64,000 nucleotides of DNA from Petrocella atlantisensis. GTDB taxonomy: Bacteria; Bacillota; Clostridia; Lachnospirales; Vallitaleaceae. Where the stretch lies: assembly GCF_900538275.1 (NCBI RefSeq), contig NZ_LR130778.1:2290001-2354000 (forward strand). Reading direction: 5' to 3'. Positions 19,516 to 28,762 of the stretch are shown here, piece by piece; position 1 is the first letter of the stretch, and the number at the start of each line of letters is the position of its first letter. The notes under the pieces are model-generated. The model ran no database searches and had not been told where the DNA came from. It saw nothing but the letters and a program-made list of their open reading frames with translations. Position numbers and translations under genes: made by a program.

Positions 19516-19550
19516 AAGACGGTCACTGTTTTTTAGTGGCCGTCTTTTTT
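19516..19550. terminator. Terminator after the DUF438 gene
   Basis: AAGACGGTCACT / AGTGGCCGTCTT stem followed by T6. The gene beyond (pgsA) converges, and the tail sits within 5 bp of its stop, so it may serve only the plus-strand operon. Confidence 0.85.
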
Positions 19551-20104
19551 CATACCTTATTCTTACCCAAGTTGGGTTTAACATCCATGAAATAATGTCG
19601 GATATAGGATATGAGTGCGGTAAGTTTTAGCAATATGGCAGATCCGATGAGTAGAATGCTGGCTAAAGAATTCGGATAAAGTATGGTGATAAAAATAGCA
19701 AAGGAGAACAAAACAGTAGCAGCTTTGCCAAAGTAATTAGAAGCCATTACGGTGCTCTCTTTTCTGAAATACATGTAGATGCCGGTTATAATCATAGTTA
19801 ACTCTTTAAAAACGACGATGAGCGTCAACCACACAGGGATTGCTTCATCAATGGCCAAACATGTGATGGCCATGAGCTGCATAAGCTTATCCGCTAGAGG
19901 GTCGAGCACAGTACCAATCTTGGTGATTAAGTTATAGTGCCTGGCCAAAAATCCATCAAGTACATCGGTGATACCGGCTAGAATAAAAATGCCAAGGGCC
20001 ATATAGTGGGCGTTTGGCAGATCTGAAAAATAGACATAAGCAAACAGAGGTACCATGCCGATTCGTAGTGTCGAGAGTATGTTAGGTATGTGCTTCAGCA
20101 TCAT
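19550..20104 (-). CDS. pgsA: CDP-alcohol phosphatidyltransferase (PgsA-like)
   Basis: A 184-residue membrane enzyme of CDP-alcohol phosphatidyltransferases, most like phosphatidylglycerophosphate synthase, which makes PGP from CDP-diacylglycerol and glycerol-3-phosphate. The signature D-G-x2-A-R-x8-G-x3-D-x3-D is present as DVLDGFLARHYNLITKIG plus TVLDPLADK near residues 42-70. Four to five membrane segments. ATG 20104 with GGAGGT upstream is preferred over the start 12 bp earlier. A cardiolipin or other headgroup specificity cannot be excluded. Confidence 0.85.
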   Translation of the reverse strand: MMLKHIPNILSTLRIGMVPLFAYVYFSDLPNAHYMALGIFILAGITDVLDGFLARHYNLITKIGTVLDPLADKLMQLMAITCLAIDEAIPVWLTLIVVFKELTMIITGIYMYFRKESTVMASNYFGKAATVLFSFAIFITILYPNSLASILLIGSAILLKLTALISYIRHYFMDVKPNLGKNKV

Positions 20105-20222
20105 TCTTACCTCCATAGTAGGTCGATTGTAATAAAGGTCCTATAAAAACAGTATAGCTTAACGGTTTAAACTTGTAAATTGTTTGTGCATTATAACCCG
20201 TGCAAAACCGATATTATAGTGC

Positions 20223-20249
20223 TATAATATGTAAATAATAATCATTATC
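20223..20249 (+). promoter_or_regulatory. suf promoter -10 with Fur-like box
   Basis: TATAAT at 20223-20228 is followed at 20231-20249 by GTAAATAATAATCATTATC, which agrees with the classical 19-bp Fur box at 16 of 19 positions. A repressor bound there would cover the transcription start, so iron control of suf is likely. Confidence 0.6.
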
Positions 20250-20268
20250 AAATAAAGGAGAAGTGACT

Positions 20269-21012
20269 ATGTCAAAATTATTGCTAAAAATAGAAGGGCT
20301 TAGAGCCCAAATTGATAACAAAGAAATCATAAAAGGTGTGGATTTGGAAGTGCATGCAGGAGAGATTCATATTATTATGGGACCCAATGGTGCTGGTAAA
20401 TCTACACTGGCATATACACTCATGGGGCATCCCAATTATAAGGTGCTCGGAGGACATGCTTTCTTAGAAGGAGAAAACCTCCTGGAAATGAAGGTGGATG
20501 AGCGGGCTAGAAAAGGCCTATTCTTAAGCTTTCAGTATCCTGAAGTCATTCCCGGCGTTACGGTAGAGAACTTTCTTAGAACAGCTAAGAATGCCGTTGA
20601 CTCAAGAAAACAATCAATAATCGCATTTAATAAACTCTTAAAAGAAAAAATGACGACACTTGGAATAGATGAAAGCTATGCTAAAAGATATCTAAATCAA
20701 GGGTTCTCCGGTGGTGAGAAAAAGAAAAATGAGATACTCCAAATGAAAGTACTTAATCCCAAAGTAGCTATATTAGATGAGACGGATTCAGGTCTGGACG
20801 TGGATGCAATAAGAGTGGTGGCAGAAGGTGTTAATCAGTTTGCTAACAAAGATAATGCCATGATCATCATAACCCACTATAAAAAACTACTGGATTATAT
20901 TAGGCCGGATTATGTTCATATTCTTAAAGATGGCCAGATTACTCAGACAGGCGACATAGGACTGGCGGCCACCATTGATGAAGAAGGTTTTGCAGGGGTT
21001 AACACCAATTAG
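20269..21012 (+). CDS. sufC: Fe-S assembly ATPase SufC
   Basis: A 247-residue ABC-type ATPase of the SufBCD scaffold that builds 4Fe-4S clusters in the cytosol. Walker A is GPNGAGKST (near residue 36), the signature FSGGEKKKNEI (near 146), Walker B VAILDETDSGLD and the H-loop in ITHYKKLL. The SufC-specific QYPEVIPGV stretch is present. ATG 20269 is 8 bases after AAAGGAG; a GTG 6 bp upstream is too close. First gene of sufCBDSU, the usual Firmicute order. Confidence 0.97.
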   Translation: MSKLLLKIEGLRAQIDNKEIIKGVDLEVHAGEIHIIMGPNGAGKSTLAYTLMGHPNYKVLGGHAFLEGENLLEMKVDERARKGLFLSFQYPEVIPGVTVENFLRTAKNAVDSRKQSIIAFNKLLKEKMTTLGIDESYAKRYLNQGFSGGEKKKNEILQMKVLNPKVAILDETDSGLDVDAIRVVAEGVNQFANKDNAMIIITHYKKLLDYIRPDYVHILKDGQITQTGDIGLAATIDEEGFAGVNTN

Positions 21013-21022
21013 GAGGTAAAAA

Positions 21023-22429
21023 ATGGAAAGAAAGAGAACCGTAATTGAAGACGTGGATCGTGGCGTCTATGATATAAAAAATGAGGATATTGCCGCTTAT
21101 AAGTCTGAAGCAGGGCTTACTGAAGCGATTATCCGGGATATATCAAGAGAAAAAAAAGAACCGGAATGGATGACAGATTTTAGGCTTAGGTCACTTGAGA
21201 TATTTAATAGTAAGCCGGTACCGACTTGGGGTGCCGATCTTAGTGAACTAAATATGGATGACATCGTCACTTATGTTAGGCCAAAATCAGATATGAAAGC
21301 ATCTTGGGATGATGTTCCGGAAGATATTAAGAATACCTTTGATCGACTGGGCATACCCAAAGCGGAACGTGAATCTTTAGCTGGGGTAGGCGCCCAATAT
21401 GATTCTGAAGTGGTCTACCATAGTATTCAAGACAATCTGCTAAAGCAGGGTGTCATTTATACAGATATGGAAACGGCGGTTAGAGAGCATGAAGACATCG
21501 TTAAAGCTTATTTTATGAAGTTGGTAAGACCGCATGACCATAAATTTGCTGCCCTACATGGTGCGGTATGGTCCGGTGGATCTTTTGTATACGTACCCGA
21601 AGGTGTTGAAGTGAAATTCCCTCTACAGTCCTATTTTAGATTGAATGCACCGGGAGCCGGTCAGTTCGAGCATACCTTAATCATTGTAGAAAAAGGCGCC
21701 AGTTTACACTTTATTGAAGGTTGTTCAGCGCCTAAGTATGATGTAGTGAACCTGCATGCCGGTTGTGTTGAGTTGAATGTTAAAGAAGGGGCCAAATTGC
21801 GCTATTCAACCATAGAAAACTGGTCTAGAAATATGTACAATCTGAACACCAAAAGATCGATAGTGGATAAAGACGGTACCATGGAATGGGTTTCCGGATC
21901 CTTTGGTTCAAGGGTTTCGATGCTCTATCCAATGAGCATATTAAGAGGTGAAAGAGCAAGGTGTGAATTTACAGGCATAACTTTTGCAGGACAAGGTCAA
22001 TACCTAGACACCGGTTCTAAGGTTATACATGCAGCACCTTATACGACTTCGAACATCAATTCTAAGTCCATATCAAAAGATGGGGGACATGCTTTTTATA
22101 GAGGTTTGATGCGGGTGACGTCAGGAGCCCATCATTGTAAATCCACGGTATCTTGTGAATCCTTGATGTTGGATAATTTATCGGTTTCAGATACTTTGCC
22201 CATCATAGAACTTGCCAATGATGACATTGATATCGGTCATGAAGCCAAAATCGGACGCATCAGTGATGAGGCCATCTTCTACCTAATGTCCCGTGGTATT
22301 AGTGAAGTGGAGGCCAAAGCTATGATCGTTAGAGGTTTTGTTGAACCCATAACCAAAGAGCTGCCTCTGGAATATGCAGTAGAATTAAATCAACTGATCA
22401 ATCTGGAATTTGAAGGCAGCATTGGATAG
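21023..22429 (+). CDS. sufB: Fe-S assembly scaffold SufB
   Basis: The 468-residue scaffold subunit of SufBC2D, on which clusters are assembled. It has the long right-handed beta-helix region typical of SufB/SufD, the HDHKFAALHGAVWSGGSFVYVP motif region, ISRDGGHAFYRG-like ISKDGGHAFYRG, and the C-terminal ISEVEAKAMIVRGFVEP. AGGAGG precedes ATG; 10 bp separate it from sufC. Full length, no disruption. Confidence 0.97.
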   Translation: MERKRTVIEDVDRGVYDIKNEDIAAYKSEAGLTEAIIRDISREKKEPEWMTDFRLRSLEIFNSKPVPTWGADLSELNMDDIVTYVRPKSDMKASWDDVPEDIKNTFDRLGIPKAERESLAGVGAQYDSEVVYHSIQDNLLKQGVIYTDMETAVREHEDIVKAYFMKLVRPHDHKFAALHGAVWSGGSFVYVPEGVEVKFPLQSYFRLNAPGAGQFEHTLIIVEKGASLHFIEGCSAPKYDVVNLHAGCVELNVKEGAKLRYSTIENWSRNMYNLNTKRSIVDKDGTMEWVSGSFGSRVSMLYPMSILRGERARCEFTGITFAGQGQYLDTGSKVIHAAPYTTSNINSKSISKDGGHAFYRGLMRVTSGAHHCKSTVSCESLMLDNLSVSDTLPIIELANDDIDIGHEAKIGRISDEAIFYLMSRGISEVEAKAMIVRGFVEPITKELPLEYAVELNQLINLEFEGSIG

Positions 22430-22437
22430 GAGGCATT

Positions 22438-23592
22438 ATGTATAATAAAACATTATTAGATAAAATTCTGGTTCAAAGTAAGAACAAAGAACAAGACCAA
22501 GAAAGTAGAAGAATAAGCTTTGAGCGTTATGAAAAAGAAGAATTTCCAATCTGGAAGCGGTTAAAAATTGACAAATCGACGTTGCCGGATTATCAGAAAT
22601 ACAACAATCAAAAAACCTTAATGTACCGACAAGAAGGGCTTCGTGTGACACCCATACACAGTCAGGAAGTTATATTTTCAAATGAATTGTTAGACAAAGA
22701 GTATGGTCCAAGCATTAAGCATAGAACACTAACAGAAGCTTTTAGTAATACGGGCACTTATATAAATGTAGATGAAGGTATAAAAGTAACAGAACCCATC
22801 ATCATTCAATTACCTCTTAATAAGGACAACCCACTTCTCTTAGACCATCATGTGATACATGCTATGAAAGATAGCCGCGTGGTCGTTGTGCTGGATTACC
22901 GGGATGAAAATGTAGATGGTTTTCATAACGGCGTGATTAATATAATTGTTGAAGAAGGCGCAGATGTTCAAGTTATTAAGTTACAGAATTTCTCTAAAAG
23001 AACCACCCACATTTTTAGTGGCTTAGCACTTGTTAAGAGAGATGGAAAAGTTACTTTTAACAGTATTGATCTAGGAAGTACACTAGCTGTAACAGATTTT
23101 TCCACCTACCTTCAAGAGGAGAACAGTGAAGGCGTCGTGGAGAGTATATATTTAGGTGATGGTAAAAGTAAAATGGATTTAAGTTATAATATGTATCATG
23201 AAGGAAGGCGTTCAGAAAGCAATATTCTTGTCAAAGGTGCTTTACTTCATGAAGCTCACAAGGTATTTAGGGGTAATCTGTTTTTTAGAAAAGGCGCTAA
23301 AAAAGCCAGCGGTTCCGAGCAAGAATATGTTATTTTATTAAATGAAACCGTTAAATCGGACTCGATACCGGCGCTCATGTGTCAGGAGGATGATGTTCAA
23401 GGTGAACATGCAGCCAGTGCCGGTCAAGTAGATGAGAACAAACTTTTTTATCTAATGAGCCGTGGACTAACAGAAAAAGAAGCGAAACAGCTGATTATCA
23501 TGGCATCCTTTACACCTGTAATTGATCAAATACCGATCGAAGGACTTCAAGAGATGTTGGAAACAGAAATCAGTATAAGACTATCATCCTAA
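22438..23592 (+). CDS. sufD: Fe-S assembly protein SufD
   Basis: A 384-residue SufD, partner of SufB in the scaffold complex. The C-terminal half aligns by pattern with SufB (SDSIPALMCQEDDVQGEHAA, then FYLMSRGLTEKEAKQLIIMASF), while the N-terminal helical part is divergent, as usual. The conserved C-terminal histidine (EHAASAGQVD) is present. ATG has AGGAGG 6 bases upstream and lies 8 bp after sufB. Confidence 0.96.
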   Translation: MYNKTLLDKILVQSKNKEQDQESRRISFERYEKEEFPIWKRLKIDKSTLPDYQKYNNQKTLMYRQEGLRVTPIHSQEVIFSNELLDKEYGPSIKHRTLTEAFSNTGTYINVDEGIKVTEPIIIQLPLNKDNPLLLDHHVIHAMKDSRVVVVLDYRDENVDGFHNGVINIIVEEGADVQVIKLQNFSKRTTHIFSGLALVKRDGKVTFNSIDLGSTLAVTDFSTYLQEENSEGVVESIYLGDGKSKMDLSYNMYHEGRRSESNILVKGALLHEAHKVFRGNLFFRKGAKKASGSEQEYVILLNETVKSDSIPALMCQEDDVQGEHAASAGQVDENKLFYLMSRGLTEKEAKQLIIMASFTPVIDQIPIEGLQEMLETEISIRLSS

Positions 23593-23604
23593 GGAGGCGT
23601 GATG

Positions 23605-24831
23605 ATGAAGGCTACTAAAGCTTGGGTGGAAGCCCAATTCCCCTTAATAAGACATCATGCGTCTTTGGTTTATTTAGATAGTGCTGCTACGACCCAGAAA
23701 CCGGACCAAGTGATTAACCGAATATCCAAATACAATAGGCAAGAACATGCTAATATTCATAGAGGCGTCTATGATCTTAGTCAAAAAGCGACAACGGCGT
23801 ATGATCAGGTAAGGCAACAAGTTAAATACCTTATATCGGCACGAAGAGATGAGGAAATCATTTTTACAAAAGGCACAACAGAGAGTTTAAATCTAATCGC
23901 TTATAGCTATGGTATGCCCATGTTATCAGAGGGTGATGAAGTCGTCTTATCTATAGCAGAACATCATAGTAATATCTTGCCTTGGCAGCAATTGGTCAAA
24001 AATAAAAAAGCCGTGCTAAAGTATTTACCGGTGGATATAGAAGGCAGAATTATGGAAAGTGCCATAGATACAGTAATCACAGAGAAAACAAAGATTGTAT
24101 CGGTAACGATGGTTTCCAATGCCTTTGGTACCCTTCAGCCCATTGCTTCGATCATTAAACGTGCCCATGAAGTTGGTGCCGTTGTGGTTTTAGACGGTGC
24201 CCAGAGTGTACCTCATAAAAAGGTAGACGTGAAAGCCTTAGACGCAGATTTTCTTGTTTTTTCATCTCATAAGATGTTTGGACCTACAGGCGTAGGTGCT
24301 TTGTATGGCAAATATGAGCTGTTAGAAAAAATGATGCCCTATCAAACAGGTGGGGATATGATTGAATATGTGGAGGAACAAACATCCACCTTTGCACCTA
24401 TACCTCAGTGCTTTGAAGCAGGTACACCGAATATTGAGGGTATTATTGGTTTTGGTGAAGCCATTCGTTTTATTGAACAAATTGGGTATGATTTTATATA
24501 CAAAGAAGAGATGCGACTGACAAAATACGCATATGATCAACTTAGTCACCTAAGTCACATTCAGATCTATGGGCCTCTTAATATTGAAGACAGAGGACCG
24601 GTGATTTCATTTAATGTGGAAGATGTTCATCCTCATGATATAACCACCATATTAGATCAAGATCATATTGCCATTCGAGCCGGGCATCATTGTGCCCAAC
24701 TCTTAATGAAGCGCATAGGTCTCCCCAGTACCTGTCGCGTGAGTTTTGCAATCTACAATACGACAGAAGATATCGATCAGCTTATAGAAAGTTTGAAAAA
24801 GGTAAGGAAGTGGTTAGGTTATGAATCTTAG
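23605..24831 (+). CDS. sufS: Cysteine desulfurase SufS
   Basis: A 408-residue class II pyridoxal-phosphate cysteine desulfurase that supplies sulfane sulfur for cluster assembly. The PLP lysine lies in SSHKMFGPTG (near residue 224); the catalytic cysteine is in RAGHHCAQLLM (near residue 360), set in the short loop typical of SufS. Three starts (GTG 23599, ATG 23602, ATG 23605) follow AAGGAGG; 23605 has the best spacing. It overlaps sufU by 11 bp. Confidence 0.96.
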   Translation: MKATKAWVEAQFPLIRHHASLVYLDSAATTQKPDQVINRISKYNRQEHANIHRGVYDLSQKATTAYDQVRQQVKYLISARRDEEIIFTKGTTESLNLIAYSYGMPMLSEGDEVVLSIAEHHSNILPWQQLVKNKKAVLKYLPVDIEGRIMESAIDTVITEKTKIVSVTMVSNAFGTLQPIASIIKRAHEVGAVVVLDGAQSVPHKKVDVKALDADFLVFSSHKMFGPTGVGALYGKYELLEKMMPYQTGGDMIEYVEEQTSTFAPIPQCFEAGTPNIEGIIGFGEAIRFIEQIGYDFIYKEEMRLTKYAYDQLSHLSHIQIYGPLNIEDRGPVISFNVEDVHPHDITTILDQDHIAIRAGHHCAQLLMKRIGLPSTCRVSFAIYNTTEDIDQLIESLKKVRKWLGYES

Positions 24832-25252
24832 TGATATATATACGGAATTAATTATGGAACACAATCAAAGCAAGCATAACAAAGGCAGATTGGAAGATGC
24901 AGACCAATCTGCAAGAGGTCATAACCCAAATTGCGGGGATGATTTGACCGTTCATATTAAAGTAGAAGAAGATAGGCTCATCGATATTCGGTATGAAGGA
25001 TTTGGATGTGCTATTTCTGAAGCTTCTGCTTCTATTATGATTGACTTGATAAAAGGTCTAACGCTAGATGCTGCCCGTACGAAGATTTTAACGTTTATGG
25101 GTATGATCAAAGATGAAGTGGATGAGGAAGAAGCCCTTGAAGTGCTGGAAGATGCATCAATCTTAGCGAATATTAAGAACATGCCGGCAAGGGTGAAGTG
25201 TGCAGTGTTGGCTTGGCATGCCTTGGAGGAAGCCATGAAGAAGGTGGGGTGA
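24821..25252 (+). CDS. sufU: Sulfur-transfer protein SufU
   Basis: A 143-residue SufU, the zinc-dependent sulfurtransferase that accepts persulfide from SufS in Gram-positive bacteria. The zinc ligands are visible: NPNCGDD (Cys and Asp), GFGCAIS and RVKCAVLAW. It lacks the IscU-type conserved features and has the SufU insertion (TFMGMIKDEVDEEEALE). It overlaps the sufS end, so translation is coupled. No terminator is obvious before the copper promoter. Confidence 0.95.
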   Translation: MNLSDIYTELIMEHNQSKHNKGRLEDADQSARGHNPNCGDDLTVHIKVEEDRLIDIRYEGFGCAISEASASIMIDLIKGLTLDAARTKILTFMGMIKDEVDEEEALEVLEDASILANIKNMPARVKCAVLAWHALEEAMKKVG

Positions 25253-25267
25253 TATTATCCTACCTTG

Positions 25268-25327
25268 TTGACATATTGTATAGAAGAGGGTATAATCAAG
25301 AATATAAGCCCCCCCTAGGAAGGGGTG
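25268..25327 (+). promoter_or_regulatory. Consensus promoter and CsoR-like operator of copA-csoR
   Basis: TTGACA (25268-25273), 17-bp spacer, TATAAT (25291-25296): a perfect sigma-A promoter. At about 25307-25326 lies the GC-rich inverted motif GCCCCCCCTAGGAAGGGGTG, of the type bound by CsoR repressors, overlapping the expected transcription start. In an AT-rich region this stands out. Confidence 0.75.
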
Positions 25328-25355
25328 GATGAGATAGAGTAAGGAGGACCTAAAG

Positions 25356-27953
25356 ATGAATGACAAGAAGTTTGATATTAACGGAATGACATGTACGGCT
25401 TGTGCCTTAACCATAGAAAAACAACTGGGAAAAATGGAAGGCGTACAGTCTGTAGCCGTGAATTATGCAACAGAGCAGATGCAAGTCACTTATGATGACA
25501 AACAACTGGATATTAAAGCCATACAAGATGCTGTGGTGAAGGTGGGTTATGAAGCGATAGATGCTTCAAAAGAGGAGCATCAAGAGGATAAGGATGCATC
25601 TTCTAAAGCTGAAAAACATCTGAAATATATGGAACGACGTTTGATTATATCCTTGATATTTACGGTGCCTGTATTCTATTTGGCTATGGGTCCTATGGTA
25701 GGACTGGCTGTACCTTCTTTTTTGGCCGGGGATATGAATATATTAACTATGGCTTTTACCCAGATGCTATTAACCATACCGGTTATGCTGGTTGGTGAGG
25801 AATTTTATCGTGTCGGGTTTAAGACCTTAATAAAACGAGCACCTAATATGGATTCATTAATAGCGGTAGGTACGAGCGCCGGGTTCATTTATGGTATTTT
25901 TGCAATCTATAGGATTATCTATGGTTATGGGCATGGCGATATGGACCTTGTCCATCATTATGCTCACGAGCTGTATTTTGAATCTGTAGCGGTTATTATT
26001 GCTTTGATTACTTTAGGTAAGTATCTAGAGTCCAGAGCAAAAAGTAAGACCAGTGCTGCCATCAAAGAACTTATGGCTCTAACGCCGGATGAAGCCATTG
26101 TGTTGGTGGATGGGATAGAAAAAACAGTTCCGACAACTCAAGTGAAAGTGGATGATTTGTTAGTCATTCGACCCGGATCCAAGATCCCTGTGGATGGTAT
26201 CGTGACTGAGGGTCACTCGACGGTGGATGAATCGATGCTAACCGGTGAGAGCCTACCGATTGAAAAAGGAAAAGAAGATAAGGTTATAGCCGGCACCATG
26301 AATCAAACCGGTAGTTTTATTTTTAAAGCGACAGCTGTCGGAGATGATACGGCTTTGGCCAAAATCATACATATGGTTGAAGACGCCCAGGGAACAAAAG
26401 CTCCGATTGCAAAATTAGCGGATCAAATCAGCGGTTATTTTGTTCCGGTGGTCATCCTTATCAGTTTGGCGAGTTTTGGTATCTGGTTGCTTCTTGGCTA
26501 TGAGTTTGAATTTGCCTTTAGAATTGGTATTTCAGTACTGGTTATTTCCTGTCCTTGTGCCCTTGGACTGGCCACACCAACAGCCATTATGGTGGGTACA
26601 GGCAGAGGTGCTAAATATGGAACCTTAATAAAAAGTGGTGAAGCCCTTGAACTTATGCATAAGGTTCAGACAGTTGTTTTTGATAAGACAGGTACCTTAA
26701 CCAATGGCAAGATAGAAGTGGCAGATCTTAATGCTTTAGATGACGAGACTACCTTATTGACATTAGCAGCTTCGGTAGAGAAGCATTCCGAGCATCCACT
26801 CAGTCAAGCCATACTTAAATACGCTGAGTCTAAAGGTGTCAGCCTTAATAAAGTAACGGACTTTGACGCAGTCATGGGTCACGGTGTCACAGGAACAGTT
26901 GACGACATCCAAGTGGTTATTGGAAATGAAAAGTTGATGAAAGACAAAGACATTGATTTTGCAGGTCATAGGGACCTAATTAATCAATATGCGAAAAGTG
27001 GCAAAACCCCAATCCTTATTGCGTACCATGGGAAACTCCAAGGCGTTTTTGGTTTGGCAGACACGATTAAGCCAGATGCCATTAGAGCGGTTAAACAGCT
27101 TCAAGCGATGAACATTGAAGTGGTTATGTTAACGGGTGATCATCAGGTTACAGCTGAGGCGATTGGTCAGCAGCTTGGTGTGGATAAGATTTATGCTCAA
27201 GTATTACCGGGTGAAAAGTCAGACATCGTTAATAGTCTAAAATCCGGTGATAAAAGGGTGATGATGGTCGGTGACGGTATCAACGACGCCGTTGCTCTAG
27301 TAAGTGCTGACGTTGGTCTAGCCATAGGTAGTGGTACGGATGTTGCCATTGAGTCTGCGGATGTCGTCTTGATGAAGAACGAGATTATGGATGTGGTAAC
27401 GGCTATTCAATTAAGTAAGGCTACTATTAGGAATATTAAACAGAACCTATTTTGGGCTTTTATTTATAATATTATTGGCATCCCCATAGCAGCAGGTGTA
27501 TTATACAGAGGATTTGATATACTACTGGACCCAATGATTGCAGCTGCAGCTATGAGTTTTAGTTCCGTTTCAGTTGTGATGAACGCATTAAGACTTAGAG
27601 GGTTTAAGCCTAAATTAGTAGAGGATTCATTTGTGAATCAGAATGATGTTCAGATGATGCATCAAAATGAGAATCAAAAAGAAGACAACACACAATCAGA
27701 AGTAACAGCAGTAACGCAAAATAAGGAGGATACTAAGATGAATGAAAAAATACTAACAGTAGAAGGTATGACATGTATGCATTGTGTAGGCCGAGTTGAT
27801 AAGGCATTAAATGGTATTGAAGGCGTTGAAGACGTGCAAGTTGATCTTGAAGCGAAACGTGCGGTTGTTAAAACCAGTCAAGATATTAGTAATGCAATAT
27901 TTGAAGAAGCGGTTGAGACAGCAGGCTATGAAGTGACAGAAGTTAAAGGATAG
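25356..27953 (+). CDS. copA: Copper P1B-type ATPase CopA with C-terminal CopZ domain
   Basis: An 865-residue Cu(I) exporter in the cytoplasmic membrane. Order: N-terminal heavy-metal domain with GMTCTAC (residues 9-15), eight membrane helices, [12 protein letters not shown] ion-binding helix (near 395), DKTGTLTNG phosphorylation site (near 446), HP motif (SEHPLSQ), [10 protein letters not shown] hinge, and the final helices with YNIIGIP and the MSxSS-like MSFSSVSVV. Unusually a Q/N/E-rich linker of about 35 residues (from about 760) joins a second metal-binding domain (GMTCMHC) at the C-terminus, which looks like a complete CopZ. AGGAGG precedes ATG. csoR follows at once. Confidence 0.95.
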   Translation: MNDKKFDINGMTCTACALTIEKQLGKMEGVQSVAVNYATEQMQVTYDDKQLDIKAIQDAVVKVGYEAIDASKEEHQEDKDASSKAEKHLKYMERRLIISLIFTVPVFYLAMGPMVGLAVPSFLAGDMNILTMAFTQMLLTIPVMLVGEEFYRVGFKTLIKRAPNMDSLIAVGTSAGFIYGIFAIYRIIYGYGHGDMDLVHHYAHELYFESVAVIIALITLGKYLESRAKSKTSAAIKELMALTPDEAIVLVDGIEKTVPTTQVKVDDLLVIRPGSKIPVDGIVTEGHSTVDESMLTGESLPIEKGKEDKVIAGTMNQTGSFIFKATAVGDDTALAKIIHMVEDAQGTKAPIAKLADQISGYFVPVVILISLASFGIWLLLGYEFEFAFRIGISVLVISCPCALGLATPTAIMVGTGRGAKYGTLIKSGEALELMHKVQTVVFDKTGTLTNGKIEVADLNALDDETTLLTLAASVEKHSEHPLSQAILKYAESKGVSLNKVTDFDAVMGHGVTGTVDDIQVVIGNEKLMKDKDIDFAGHRDLINQYAKSGKTPILIAYHGKLQGVFGLADTIKPDAIRAVKQLQAMNIEVVMLTGDHQVTAEAIGQQLGVDKIYAQVLPGEKSDIVNSLKSGDKRVMMVGDGINDAVALVSADVGLAIGSGTDVAIESADVVLMKNEIMDVVTAIQLSKATIRNIKQNLFWAFIYNIIGIPIAAGVLYRGFDILLDPMIAAAAMSFSSVSVVMNALRLRGFKPKLVEDSFVNQNDVQMMHQNENQKEDNTQSEVTAVTQNKEDTKMNEKILTVEGMTCMHCVGRVDKALNGIEGVEDVQVDLEAKRAVVKTSQDISNAIFEEAVETAGYEVTEVKG
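27738..27953 (+). CDS. copZ: CopZ copper chaperone encoded inside copA
   Basis: The last 71 codons of copA begin with ATG 27738, preceded by AAGGAGG at 27723-27729, eight bases upstream, a full Shine-Dalgarno that a mere linker does not need. The product ([20 protein letters not shown]...) has the exact size and start of free CopZ, with the Cu(I) site GMTCMHC and the ferredoxin-like beta-alpha-beta fold. I infer that the message yields both fused CopA and free CopZ. If internal initiation does not occur it is only the pump's last domain. Confidence 0.6.
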   Translation: MNEKILTVEGMTCMHCVGRVDKALNGIEGVEDVQVDLEAKRAVVKTSQDISNAIFEEAVETAGYEVTEVKG

Positions 27954-27964
27954 AGGTGAGTGCT

Positions 27965-28228
27965 TTGAATGAGGAACAAATAAAAGCCCTTAACCTATTA
28001 AAAACGGCAAAAGGCCAAGTGGCAGGTGTTGTTACTATGTTGGAAGAAGACCGTTACTGTGTGGATGTATCAACGCAGATATTAGCTGTACAAGGTCTAT
28101 TGAAAAAAGCCAATCTATTAATACTAGAGCAACATATGAACCATTGTGTTAAAGAGGCTTTTGAATCCGGTTCCGGTGACGAAAAAGTCAAAGAAATCAT
28201 GAAGCTTCTTGAAACATATACGAAGTAA
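27965..28228 (+). CDS. csoR: Copper-sensing repressor CsoR
   Basis: An 87-residue CsoR/DUF156 repressor, a four-helix tetramer that leaves DNA on binding Cu(I). The Cys-His-Cys ligands are seen: Cys in EDRYCVDVSTQI, His and Cys in EQHMNHCVKEAF. TTG 27965 follows GAGGTGAG; GTG 27956 lies within that site. It is the last gene of copA-csoR and probably represses it through the box at 25307, an autoregulated operon. Confidence 0.93.
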   Translation: MNEEQIKALNLLKTAKGQVAGVVTMLEEDRYCVDVSTQILAVQGLLKKANLLILEQHMNHCVKEAFESGSGDEKVKEIMKLLETYTK

Positions 28229-28260
28229 TAGGTTGTTGTATCGTTTTATTAAAAGACTAA

Positions 28261-28290
28261 GGCAGGCGTTTGAGCGCTTGCCTTTTTTTA
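28261..28290 (+). terminator. Terminator after csoR
   Basis: GGCAGGCG / CGCTTGCC hairpin followed by seven T residues. Confidence 0.9.
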
Positions 28291-28328
28291 TGTATACCCT
28301 TTTGAACTCTAATTCTAGGTACTAATCG

Positions 28329-28399
28329 TAGATGTAACACACAACTTTTCCTTGCCTTACACTTCGTACGGTCAGCGGAAAACCTGTGAATCACATCTA
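28329..28399 (-). repeat. Type III hairpin unit, copy B
   Basis: Long imperfect hairpin with 23-base arms, TAGATGT... / ...ACATCTA, around a 25-base loop region. The same arms recur inverted at 36223-36293. On the minus strand 21 of 23 positions pair, three as G-U. It is placed directly downstream of type II on that strand. Confidence 0.75.
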
Positions 28400-28427
28400 C
28401 TCGGTAAAGGATTGTCATTTCGTCAAT

Positions 28428-28523
28428 AAAAAGCACTGTTTAATCATCCTTCCTTTTTTACATCCATGTAAAAATGAAGGACGTTCTACATCCATGTAGA
28501 ACTGTGATTAATCAGCACTTTTT
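28428..28523 (-). repeat. Type II structured repeat, copy B (putative CsrA-binding RNA)
   Basis: On the minus strand an outer stem (AAAAAGTGCTGATTAATCA / TGATTAAACAGTGCTTTTT) encloses two hairpins with TGGA loops: GTTCTACATGGATGTAGAAC (28502-28483) and a longer one closed by TCCTTC / GAAGGA-type arms (28481-28447). The outer stem runs into T-residues and could act as a terminator. Same layout as type I, different sequence. Confidence 0.75.
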
Positions 28524-28581
28524 CTCTCCTCATTCGGTTTCGCTATGCGTCATCTCAATATACTTAAACTCGTGTAGCACT

Positions 28582-28587
28582 TATAAT
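28582..28587 (+). promoter_or_regulatory. Possible -10 box for type I copy B
   Basis: TATAAT 30 bp upstream of the type I head, in the spacer between back-to-back units. No good -35 hexamer was found, so this is tentative. Confidence 0.3.
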
Positions 28588-28616
28588 GCGCTAAAGTAGC
28601 CAGAAACACCATAAAA

Positions 28617-28757
28617 GCCAACATCGACCATGAAGTTCCTGGAAGCAGTGTGTATGATGAAGTGAGTCAGCATGGATGCTGACCGTCGACTTTTGGTGCA
28701 TGGATGCACCAATCGGAGACCGTAATCATACACACTGTGGAAGGGTTTTCATGGGAC
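28617..28757 (+). repeat. Type I structured repeat, copy B (putative CsrA-binding RNA)
   Basis: Head, tail and architecture as in copy A. The closing stem is CAGTGTGTATGAT / ATCATACACACTG, 13 perfect pairs, with different bases from copy A. Hairpins GTCAGCATGGATGCTGAC (28666-28683) and TTGGTGCATGGATGCACCAA (28693-28712) have TGGA loops. Six GGA triplets on this strand. It ends 6 bp from the stop of the convergent Cys-rich gene. Confidence 0.85.
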
Positions 28758-28762
28758 TCTAA

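Noticed and set aside
28329-28757. CRISPR-like array
   Set aside because: Hairpins recur but there are no regularly spaced identical repeats with unique spacers and no cas genes.
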